Below are positions 17,141-26,247 of a stretch of 36,004 nt of DNA, in pieces (position 1 is the stretch's first letter; the number at the start of each line of letters is the position of its first letter). This DNA is from Frankia sp. AgB1.9 (GTDB lineage: Bacteria > Actinomycetota > Actinomycetes > Frankiales > Frankiaceae). The position numbers and the translations under genes were made by a program. The notes under the pieces are model-generated. The model saw only the letters and a list, made by a program, of their open reading frames with translations. It searched no databases and was not told the DNA's origin. The stretch covers positions 1-36,004 of the forward strand of contig NZ_JADWYX010000096.1 in assembly GCF_016786355.1 (NCBI RefSeq), in the 5' to 3' direction.

Positions 17141-17744
17141 CCGCTCGCCGGCCGCGTCCACTGGCCGGCCGTCCGCTGGCCGGTCGTGTCCGCTGGCCCG
17201 GGGATACCCCCGTTCGCGGGACGACGTCGGCCGCTGGTCCGTTGGACAGTGTCATTCGCTGATCTCGGAGATCGATCCCTCGTCACTATGCGTTTTAGGG
17301 ATGCGCACGTCAGGCGTCGATGAGGCCAAATGATCACCCTGCGAAGGCTGATTCTGTTACGCAAAGTTACATAGCGTCGCGAGAAGAGTTGCTAGTACCA
17401 CCACTTTGGTGCTCTAATGTCACCATGCTTCGCCGAACGTCATAGGTCGGTCGCTCCACGCGTATGAGCCGCGCCCAGGCTCGCCGGGGCGGCAAGTGTG
17501 ACGTTCGGCGGCGCGCATCGGTCTTCCCGGTCTTCTTAGGGCCGGGAAGCCGTTCAGTGGTGTCCACCGCCGAACAGGCGCTCTCGATCTCTTGATGGCG
17601 CGTGCGGGCGCCGACAACCGTGCGGTCCTGGTCCTGCCACGTTTTTTGCTGCCGTGTTCGAGAGACGCGGGCCGCGCCGTGACCTGGTCCTGACCGCAAT
17701 TTGCGGACCGTATTCTTCGTTCAACCGAGAAGGAGAACGAGCTC
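17141..17744. other. 604-bp intergenic region, AT-richer than surroundings
   Basis: No gene is supported here. The stretch 17270-17420 is markedly less GC-rich than its neighbours. It contains a spaced direct repeat GTTAC...GTTAC (from 17356 and 17366) and TTGCTA (17389-17394) with TCTAAT (17413-17418) at 18-base spacing, a possible promoter 327 bases before the next gene. Short minus-strand frames here have no convincing starts. The composition suggests an insertion or recombination joint. Confidence 0.5.
17694..17716 (+). promoter_or_regulatory. Palindrome and -10-like box before the SnoaL-like gene
   Basis: CCGCAA-T-TTGCGG (17694-17706) is a perfect six-base inverted repeat around one base. 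It is followed by TATTCT at 17711-17716, which fits a TAnnnT -10 box, 28 bases before the start codon at 17745. The palindrome would sit in the promoter spacer, where a repressor could block transcription. Candidate only. Confidence 0.4.
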
Positions 17745-18398
17745 ATGAGCAAGGACGGACTCGCGAGCGAGCCGCCGCACGTTCGCGGGAGGGAAGCGGT
17801 AATCGCGGACTCGGCGGGCGTCGTCTGGCGGGACGGCGCCCCACCCGACTATCACCTGTCCCACCAGACCATGCCGTCGGAAAGGACCGTGCATCATCCT
17901 GCTGGCTCACTCGCCGACATAGTGGAGCGAGTCGTCCAGGTGTTCGAGATGGAACTGTCCCACAAGAAGGATCCCGCGCAGTGGGTCAGCATGGTCACCG
18001 ATCAGCTGCAGGTGAGTGTGAACGGCGGCCGGGCCGTCGGAAGCGCCGAGCTGGCGGAGCGCGGGAGCTACAACGTCCTCATCGGCGAGAGTCCGTACTA
18101 CTCGGCCAGCAGCGAGACCTTCGAGTCCTCTCATGAGATCTTCCATGACGCATTCCCGGGCGGATTCTTCTGGGAAGTCCTCGAAGTGTATTCGCCGCCG
18201 CCCACGATCACTTTCAAGTGGCGCCACTGGGGAACTTTCAGCGGGCCGTACAAAGGTATGAACCCGACCGGCGAACGGATCGAGATGTTCGGGGCCACGG
18301 TGGCTCGCGTATCCGATGATCTCCGGATCATCGAGGTGCACAACTACTACGACAACTCCGATTTTCTTCGGCAGCTGGCCTGCGGTCACGGGAGCTAG
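17745..18398 (+). CDS. SnoaL-like (NTF2 fold) protein, plant pathogen-related protein homolog
   Basis: 217 residues from ATG 17745, with AAGGAG about nine bases upstream. From residue ~28 it resembles the SnoaL-like ester cyclase family, and closely a plant group called pathogen-related protein: WRDGAPPDYHLSHQT, PAGSLADIVERVVQVFEMELSHKKDP, SSHEIFHDAFPGGFFWEVLEVYSPPP, KWRHWGTFSGPYKG, PTGERIEMFGATVARV. NTF2-fold members bind small hydrophobic ligands or catalyse isomerisations, but the substrate is unknown. The DNA is less GC-rich than flanking genes and uses more A/T third positions. It may form a unit with the MHYT gene 210 bases downstream. The family call is from recall of sequence pattern, not a search. 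Confidence 0.72.
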   Translation: MSKDGLASEPPHVRGREAVIADSAGVVWRDGAPPDYHLSHQTMPSERTVHHPAGSLADIVERVVQVFEMELSHKKDPAQWVSMVTDQLQVSVNGGRAVGSAELAERGSYNVLIGESPYYSASSETFESSHEIFHDAFPGGFFWEVLEVYSPPPTITFKWRHWGTFSGPYKGMNPTGERIEMFGATVARVSDDLRIIEVHNYYDNSDFLRQLACGHGS

Positions 18399-18608
18399 AC
18401 ACGGCACGCGCGGCCCGCAGGACGCGGCCCGCCCCCGGCGGGGCCGACTGCTCGCCCGTTCCTGGCGGTGGGGAACGGGCTCGGCAGCAGCTTGCCCCGC
18501 CGCGGGGTGAGGCCGCTATCAGGTACCGAGCCTTTTCGAAGTCGCCTCAGGCCCGCGGAAATCTCGATCGATCCCGGCGGGGCGGAAAAGGATCAATGGG
18601 ACGGATGG

Positions 18609-19490
18609 ATGACATACCAATCCGCAAGCTATGACATTTTGTCAGTGGTAATCTCGGTTGCGCTGTCCTTCCTTGGCTGTTTTGCCGCGCTGGTGAGTGC
18701 CATCAGGATTCCGCTGAGCTCCGGCCGGCGCAGACGGCAGTGGATCTCGGCGGCCTCGGTCAGCCTCGGCGGCGGCGCGATCTGGTCGATGCATTTCGTC
18801 GCGATGACCGCCTATCACCTCGGTGACATGGAAATTGTTTACAATGTGCCGCTGACTGCGCTGTCACTCGTGGTCGCGGTCGCGGCGTCGGCGCTGGGAA
18901 TTAGCATAGTGGCCACCGACCCGCGCAGCCTCGGCCGCATCGCGGTCGGCGGGGTCACGGCGGGCCTCGGAATCGCGTTGATGCACTACACCGGCATGGC
19001 GGCGATGCGAACGGGCTCCAGGGTCACCTACGACCCGGGAAGAGTGGTCCTGTCGGTCGGAATCGCTGTCGGAGCCGCGCTCGCCGCGCTCGTCATCGCC
19101 TTCCGTGTGCGTAGCAGGACCCATGTCCTGCTTGCCTCGACGGTTATGACCGTCGCGGTGTGCGGGATGCACTACACCGCGATGACAGCCGTCCGGGTCG
19201 AACGCATGGACGTCACCGCACCGATGACCGGCGCAGATCCCATCGCCATGGTGCTGGCTGTGTGCGTGGTGACGTTCACCGTTCTCGCCGGTGTGATCAT
19301 CCTGGCTATCGGTGCTCTTTCGGAAGAAGGGAGCTTCCGTCTGGAAAGAAACTCGGGCCGGACCGGCCAGGTTGCCACTGATGTCGTCCGTGGTGCCCCA
19401 AACGTATTTTCTCCAAGACCAGTCCCGCGGAATGCCGATTTCGACCCCACTCCGGTTCGCCCGGGCCACAGGCGGCCTACGAACATGTAA
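18609..19490 (+). CDS. MHYT-domain integral membrane sensor protein
   Basis: 293 residues from ATG 18609, with about seven membrane segments. Three MHYT-type motifs lie at the ends of segments: SMHFVAMTA, LMHYTGMAAMR and GMHYTAMTAVR. These repeats are proposed to bind copper and sense O2, CO or NO. MHYT domains are often fused to GGDEF/EAL or kinase outputs. Here there is none: the ~50-residue cytoplasmic tail is Arg/Pro-rich and ends RPGHRRPTNM. The frame is open to 18468, but ATG 18609 starts just before the first membrane segment. Codon use is less GC-rich than in the housekeeping genes. Confidence 0.88.
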   Translation: MTYQSASYDILSVVISVALSFLGCFAALVSAIRIPLSSGRRRRQWISAASVSLGGGAIWSMHFVAMTAYHLGDMEIVYNVPLTALSLVVAVAASALGISIVATDPRSLGRIAVGGVTAGLGIALMHYTGMAAMRTGSRVTYDPGRVVLSVGIAVGAALAALVIAFRVRSRTHVLLASTVMTVAVCGMHYTAMTAVRVERMDVTAPMTGADPIAMVLAVCVVTFTVLAGVIILAIGALSEEGSFRLERNSGRTGQVATDVVRGAPNVFSPRPVPRNADFDPTPVRPGHRRPTNM

Positions 19491-19531
19491 TGAAACAACT
19501 TCTGTTGTCTGATCGGTGTTGATCTCCTGGC

Positions 19532-19715
19532 GTGGCGGAGGCGCGTTCCTACGGGTATGGGGGAGTCGCGGCGGTTCACCGGGCGACCGGGGCGGGGCGC
19601 GAGACGATCGCGCGGGGGCTTCCGAGCTGGACGAGGAGCCTGGTGGCGGGAAGCGGGGCGGTCGGCCGGTGGCGGGCGGAAACGGGCGGAGGTCGCCGGG
19701 TGTTGTCGCCGTCGC
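19532..19715 (+). pseudogene. Frameshifted remnant of ISAzo13-like transposase N-terminus
   Basis: Fragments in three plus-strand frames line up with the beginning of ISAzo13-type transposases: VAEARSYGYGGVAAVHRATG..RETIARGL, then SELDEEPGGGKR in the next frame, then AGGGRKRAEVAG in the third. The family's consecutive pattern is EARxxGxGGVxxVxRATGxxRxTIxxGLxELDE...RRxGGGRK. No catalytic region follows, so at most the first ~65 residues of a transposase survive. Family recall only. The fragment lies between the MHYT gene and the kinase gene; no terminal inverted repeats were found. Confidence 0.55.
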
Positions 19716-19770
19716 TTCGGGTAGGTGAACCGCCAAATCCCGAGAAGGTCGCCGAAAGCGGGTTCATGCG

Positions 19771-21924
<2,154 letters not shown>

Positions 21925-21966
21925 ACGGCGCCTCGCACGGATGGCCCCGCTCCGCAGCCACAAGCG

Positions 21967-22041
21967 TGATCGCGGCTTCGGCCCTCGGGTGGTCGTAACC
22001 GCGTCCCTTCAACGACCACCGGAGGGCGCAATCGGTGATCA
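21967..22041. repeat. 75-bp imperfect palindromic element, copy 2
   Basis: Same length, TGATC/GATCA ends and internal GGTGGTCGTAACC as the copy at 681-755. The arms (21967-21995 and 22013-22041) pair with several mismatches. It lies 43 bases after the kinase stop and about 150 bases before glyS. The two copies differ at compensating places in the arms, suggesting that the hairpin rather than the exact sequence is conserved. Confidence 0.8.
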
Positions 22042-22192
22042 TGCCGGCCGCCGTCGCGCGAGCCTGGTTGGGACGAGGGCGAACGCCCGGTGGCGGGCGG
22101 GTCGCCGTGGGCCGGCCGGCGGCTTGGGAGTCCGTAGGCTGGAAGCCCTACTCGCCTCGACGCCGAGACGTGATTCCTAAGGAGCAAGGTCC

Positions 22193-23578
22193 GTGGCAGG
22201 CACATCCGACCTGATGGACACCATCGTCAGCCTCGCCAAGCGGCGGGGGTTCGTCTTCCCGTCCAGCGAGATCTACGGCGGTCTGCGGGCTTCCTGGGAC
22301 TACGGGCCGCTCGGCGTCGAGCTGAAGAACAACGTCAAGCGGGCCTGGTGGAAGTCGGTCGTGCAGGGCCGCGACGACGTGGTCGGCCTCGACTCGTGCG
22401 TCATCCTCGCCCGTGAGGTCTGGGAGACCTCCGGGCACGTCGAGGTGTTCGTCGACCCGCTGACGGAGTGCACGAACTGCCACAAGCGCTACCGCGCGGA
22501 CCACCTGGAGGAGGCCTTCGAGGCCAAGCACGGCCGTGCCCCGGCCGGTCTGGCCGAGGTCGTCTGCACCAACTGCGGCACCCGCGGCGCGTTCACCGAG
22601 CCAAAGATGTTCAACGGCCTGCTCAAGACCTACCTCGGCCCGGTAGAGGACCCGTCCGGCCTGGCCTACCTGCGGCCGGAGACCGCGCAGGGCATCTTCA
22701 TCAACTACGCGAACGTGCAGTCCACCGCCCGGCGCAAGCCGCCGTTCGGCATCGGGCAGATCGGCAAGTCGTTCCGCAACGAGATCACCCCGGGCAACTT
22801 CATCTTCCGGACCCGCGAGTTCGAGCAGATGGAGATGGAGTTCTTCGTGCCGCCGGGTGAGGACGAGCAGTGGCATGACTACTGGATCACCGAGCGCACC
22901 AGGTGGTACACCGAGCACGGCATCAAGCCGGACAACCTGCGCCACTACGAACACCCGAAGGAGAAGCTCTCCCATTACTCGAAGCGCACCGTCGACATCG
23001 AGTACCGGTTCAACTTCGCGGGCCTTCCCTGGGGTGAGCTCGAAGGCATCGCGAATCGGACCGACTACGACCTGACCGCGCACTCGAAGGGTTCGGGCGC
23101 CGACCTGTCGTTCTTTGACCAGGCAACCAACACCCGGTTCACGCCGTTCGTCATCGAGCCGGCGGCCGGGGTGGACCGGGCGACGCTCACGTTCCTGCTG
23201 GACGCCTATGACGAGGACGAGGCGCCGAACACCAAGGGCGGCGTGGACCGGCGGATCGTGCTGCGCCTCGACCCTCGGCTGGCACCGGTGAAGGCGGCGG
23301 TGCTGCCGCTGTCGCGTCACGCGGATCTCTCGCCGGTGGCCCGTGACCTGGCCGCCGACCTGCGCAGGCACTGGAACGTCGAGTACGACGACTCGCAGGC
23401 CATCGGGCGCCGTTACCGACGTCAGGACGAGATCGGCACACCGTACTGCGTCACCGTCGACTTCGACACGCTCAACGACCAGTCGGTGACAATCCGAGAG
23501 CGTGACTCGATGGCGCAGCAGCGTATCGCTATCGACAAGGTCGCGACCTACCTGAACGCGCAGCTAGGCCCGCTCTAG
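22193..23578 (+). CDS. glyS: Glycyl-tRNA synthetase (homodimeric class II)
   Basis: A 461-residue class II aminoacyl-tRNA synthetase of the alpha2 type that charges tRNA-Gly. It has the early LAKRRGFVFPSSEIYGGLRASWDYGPLG motif, a zinc-like CxxC pair (CTNCHKRY and CTNCGTRG), motif 2 SFRNEITPGNFIFRTREFEQMEMEFF, motif 3 with YRFNFAGLPWGELEGIANRTDYDL, and the anticodon-binding domain. GTG 22193 follows AAGGAG at 22179-22184. The stop TAG at 23576-23578 is the first three bases of a 17-bp tandem repeat, so the array begins exactly at the end of the coding region. Confidence 0.96.
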   Translation: MAGTSDLMDTIVSLAKRRGFVFPSSEIYGGLRASWDYGPLGVELKNNVKRAWWKSVVQGRDDVVGLDSCVILAREVWETSGHVEVFVDPLTECTNCHKRYRADHLEEAFEAKHGRAPAGLAEVVCTNCGTRGAFTEPKMFNGLLKTYLGPVEDPSGLAYLRPETAQGIFINYANVQSTARRKPPFGIGQIGKSFRNEITPGNFIFRTREFEQMEMEFFVPPGEDEQWHDYWITERTRWYTEHGIKPDNLRHYEHPKEKLSHYSKRTVDIEYRFNFAGLPWGELEGIANRTDYDLTAHSKGSGADLSFFDQATNTRFTPFVIEPAAGVDRATLTFLLDAYDEDEAPNTKGGVDRRIVLRLDPRLAPVKAAVLPLSRHADLSPVARDLAADLRRHWNVEYDDSQAIGRRYRRQDEIGTPYCVTVDFDTLNDQSVTIRERDSMAQQRIAIDKVATYLNAQLGPL

Positions 23579-23643
23579 GCAGACACAGGGCCTAGGCAGA
23601 CACAGGGCCTAGGCAGACACAGGGCCTAGGCAGACACAGGGCC
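23576..23643. repeat. 17-bp perfect tandem repeat, four units
   Basis: TAGGCAGACACAGGGCC is repeated four times without mismatch (68 bases). The first TAG is the glyS stop codon, and each later unit supplies another in-frame or out-of-frame TAG. Perfect identity indicates recent expansion, so copy number may vary among strains. Confidence 0.95.
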
Positions 23644-23737
23644 GAAGGATCGGGGCCGGGGGCCGAACGCCCCGAACGGCGTCCGCTGTTCGGGGGACAG
23701 ACTTCGGCCCACTCGGGGGACTGTTTGCTACTCTTGG

Positions 23738-23791
23738 GAAGACGACGTCGCCCAGGAACACCCCCCGAGTTCCGCGGACGGCGTCGTCTTC
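23738..23791. terminator. Long hairpin between convergent glyS and membrane-protein gene
   Basis: GAAGACGACG (23738-23747) pairs with CGTCGTCTTC (23782-23791), with an inner GGAAC/GTTCC stem, followed by ATTTTC. This is a likely bidirectional terminator. A second inverted repeat, ACTCGGGGG (23711-23719) with CCCCCCGAGT (23761-23770), interlocks with it in the order A-B-A'-B'. The two helices are either alternatives or a pseudoknot. TACTCT at 23729-23734 could also be a -10 box for a short RNA. Confidence 0.6.
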
Positions 23792-23819
23792 ATTTTCCCG
23801 GTCGGCTTTCCCGGTGCGA

Positions 23820-24581
23820 TCAGTCCAGCTGGCCACCCTGCGCGACAGTCCCGCCCTTCGCCGGCGGCTCGGGGGCGTCCGCGTAGGGGACCGACAGGTC
23901 CAGGGCGTGCGGGCCGAACCGGTCCGCGAGGAAGCGCTCGTGGGCCAGCAGCCGGTCGGCCTCGTCCCGGCTCGCGGCCTCCGTCGCCTCCCTGGCCACC
24001 TGGTCGAGCAGCGTGAGCTGGTCGAGCAGGACCTGCCGCGGGGTGCGGCCGTCGGGCAACCGATGGCTGCCGGCGAAGGCCCGCGGCAGGCTCAGGTAGG
24101 CGTCCAGCGCCGTCGGCAGGTAGTCGTCGACCAGCCGCTCGATCACGAAGGCCTCCGGCGAGCCCCGGCGCAGCAGGTCCGGGCGGTCGAACAGCTCGCC
24201 CAACGTGGTCGCGAGCTGGTCGACCTCCTTGATCACCTCCGACGGCGCCCGGCCGATCAGAGCGTGCTGGCGGGCGTCGACGGCCGCGCGCAGCCGGGCG
24301 ACGTCGACCCGGTCGTCGTACGGCTCCTCAGCGGGTGTCGCGGCGCTGCGGCTCGGGAAGACGAGCGCCCCGGCGGCGTACAGCGCGCCGACACCCAGTG
24401 GCCACCACGGTGCCGGCACCACGCCGGTCACGCCGAGCATGACCCCGGCGATGCCGGCCAGGCTGCCCGAGGCGTTGCGCCCCGAGGTCAGCCAGCCGAC
24501 CAGCGGGTTGCGCCGGCTCGTGCCGTCCGGCTGCTCGTCTCCGCCCGCCTGGTCGCGCACGCGGCGCCTACTGGTAGCCAC
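23820..24581 (-). CDS. Membrane-anchored protein of unknown function, last gene of VWA operon
   Basis: 253 residues from GTG 24581, overlapping the end of the upstream VWA gene by 14 bases. The N-terminal ~30 residues are polar (ATSRRRVRDQAGG). One or two hydrophobic segments at ~34-75 (SLAGIAGVMLGVTGVVPAPWWPLGVGALYAAGALVF) follow, then a helical domain rich in charged and Leu residues with IKEVDQLATTLGELFDRP and DDYLPTALDAYLSLPRAFA. I do not recognise a named domain. The overlap shows that it is co-translated with the solute-binding/VWA lipoprotein and probably works with it at the membrane. Confidence 0.8.
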   Translation of the reverse strand: MATSRRRVRDQAGGDEQPDGTSRRNPLVGWLTSGRNASGSLAGIAGVMLGVTGVVPAPWWPLGVGALYAAGALVFPSRSAATPAEEPYDDRVDVARLRAAVDARQHALIGRAPSEVIKEVDQLATTLGELFDRPDLLRRGSPEAFVIERLVDDYLPTALDAYLSLPRAFAGSHRLPDGRTPRQVLLDQLTLLDQVAREATEAASRDEADRLLAHERFLADRFGPHALDLSVPYADAPEPPAKGGTVAQGGQLD

Positions 24582-26247
24582 GGATCTCCCGGAACACGTC
24601 GGAGAGGGAGACGCCCGGCGCGGTCGCGTCGAAGACCGCGCCGCCGGTGCTGGTCGCGATCTGGGTGAGCGCGGCCCGGTCCGCGTCGCCGAAGTCGACC
24701 GCGAAGGTGCGCACACCCCGGACGTCCGGTGGCCGGGTGTTGTAGCGAGCCAGGAAGCCGGCGGAGTCCAGGCCCCGGTTGTTCTCGCCGTCGGTCATGA
24801 GCACGATCGAGGTCAGCGCGCTCGGGTCCGCCTTCATCCCGGTGGCGGCCGTCGTGTAGGCGGCGTCGAGCGCGGAGTAGATCGCCGTGTTGCCGCCGGC
24901 CCGCAGCGCGGCGCCATAGTCGGAGATTGCCTTGAGGTCGGCCGAGCCCGGGGTCGGGTCGCTCACCGTGAACTGCCTGGTGGCGGTGACCTTGTCGTTG
25001 AACGCGATGATCGTGACCTGTTCACGGGCGCGGAACCGGGCGAACCGGCCGGAGATGCTGTCGTCCGCCCCGGTGAGACCGGTGAGCGCCTGCTGCAGGG
25101 CCGCCAGCCGTGGGCCCTCCATCGAGCCCGACGTGTCCAGGACGTAGATCGCGCGGGTGGGCCGGCGGTACTGGTCGAGGTAGGCGGCCAGCAGCTGGTC
25201 GGCGACCTGCTCGGTGGCGGGGAACGGCAGCTCTGCCAGCGCCCGGGTGCCGAACCGGGAGTCCAGCGGCACGCCTGGCACGGCCGGGCGCCGGCCGGTC
25301 TGGTCCTGGATGCGGCGCTGCACCTGCGGCGAGCGCAGCCAGTCCACCACCCGGGTGTACTCGTCCCGGCGGTTGTCGGCCAGTAGCGCCATCGGGTAGT
25401 CGGCGGTGATCACTCCGTCGCTCGGCCGGATGATCGTCAGTGGGCCGGCGGCGCCCGAACGCTGCAACGACAGCAGCACCGACTCGTAGTTGATCATCGC
25501 GCCGACACTGGCTGGCGCGGCCTTGACGAAGGCGTCCGTCAGCCAGCCCGAGCTGCCGGCGGTGAGCACCTGACCGGAGAAGAAGCTCTTCAGCGCGTCC
25601 GGGCGGATGTCGGAGGCCTGCAGCGCGTCCGCCGTGCCGGCGAACGCCGCGGCCACGCCGACGAGCGCGGAGAAGCCGGAGTTGGACGCGGCCGGGTTCG
25701 TCATCGCGTACGTGAGCTGGCCGGAGGCCACCTTCGCGGCGATGTCGGCCCAGGTCACCTTCGTGTCACCGGTCCAGCCGAACTGCGTGGCCAGTGGGGT
25801 ACGCACCCCGAGCACCACGGGGGAGAGCATCACCGGGTTCCGGGCGAGCTCCTTGGCCGATCCGCCGGGCAGCAGCCGCAGGTAGCGGTCCGAGGAGAAC
25901 CAGGCCGCGTCGGCGCCGGCGGTGCCGTGCAGGATCCGGTCGGCGCCGTCGAGCGTTCCGGTGTAGCTCAGGGTGACGGTGATGCCGGTGGCCTTCTTCA
26001 AGTCCGGCAGCAGCGGTTCCAGGTCGGACAGCTCCGAGCCGGCGAGGACGCGCAGCGTTCCCGGCTTGCTCGGCGGCTGAGTGGTGGCCTTCGTGGCGGT
26101 GCCGCCCGAGCTCTGGGTGCAGGCGGCGAGCGCGAGGGCCAGCAGGACCGTGACGGCGCCGGCAGCCCGCGTGGCGCGCGCTCGTGTCCGAAGCCAGTTG
26201 GGCGCAACGGCCCGGCCGGCCGCGGCCGGGCGGGCGAGGAGGCTCAT
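24568..26247 (-). CDS. Lipoprotein with solute-binding and von Willebrand A domains
   Basis: 559 residues. The signal region ends in lipobox LALAAC, with Cys43 the lipidation site. Residues ~60-345 look like an ABC-type solute-binding protein fold: LRVLAGSELSDLEPLLPDLKKATGITVTLSYTGT...GADAAWFSSDRY...AMTNPAASNSGFSAL...YPMALLA. Residues ~360-555 are a VWA domain with a complete MIDAS: DTSGSMEG, GGNTAIYSAL and MTDGEN. It therefore probably sits outside the membrane, joining a ligand-sensing module to a metal-dependent adhesion module. It overlaps both neighbours (ATGA with the gene before, 14 bases with the gene after). No permease or ATPase gene is nearby, so transport is unlikely. Confidence 0.9.
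   Translation of the reverse strand: MSLLARPAAAGRAVAPNWLRTRARATRAAGAVTVLLALALAACTQSSGGTATKATTQPPSKPGTLRVLAGSELSDLEPLLPDLKKATGITVTLSYTGTLDGADRILHGTAGADAAWFSSDRYLRLLPGGSAKELARNPVMLSPVVLGVRTPLATQFGWTGDTKVTWADIAAKVASGQLTYAMTNPAASNSGFSALVGVAAAFAGTADALQASDIRPDALKSFFSGQVLTAGSSGWLTDAFVKAAPASVGAMINYESVLLSLQRSGAAGPLTIIRPSDGVITADYPMALLADNRRDEYTRVVDWLRSPQVQRRIQDQTGRRPAVPGVPLDSRFGTRALAELPFPATEQVADQLLAAYLDQYRRPTRAIYVLDTSGSMEGPRLAALQQALTGLTGADDSISGRFARFRAREQVTIIAFNDKVTATRQFTVSDPTPGSADLKAISDYGAALRAGGNTAIYSALDAAYTTAATGMKADPSALTSIVLMTDGENNRGLDSAGFLARYNTRPPDVRGVRTFAVDFGDADRAALTQIATSTGGAVFDATAPGVSLSDVFREIRGYQ

Noticed and set aside
15101..17161. 686-residue minus-strand ORF opposite the TerD-Mrr gene
   Set aside because: The plus strand shows two recognisable domains with good codon bias; the minus frame is low-complexity.
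17367..17752. Two ~110-residue minus-strand ORFs upstream of the SnoaL-like gene
   Set aside because: They overlap each other, have poor codon bias and no ribosome-binding sites, and one runs into the SnoaL-like gene start.
23576..23643. Possible CRISPR array after glyS
   Set aside because: The 17-base units are contiguous with no spacers, and no cas gene is present. It is a plain tandem repeat.
24568..26247. Assignment of the binding-protein/VWA genes as an ABC importer
   Set aside because: No permease or ATPase gene is in the operon, and the VWA domain is not part of known importers.
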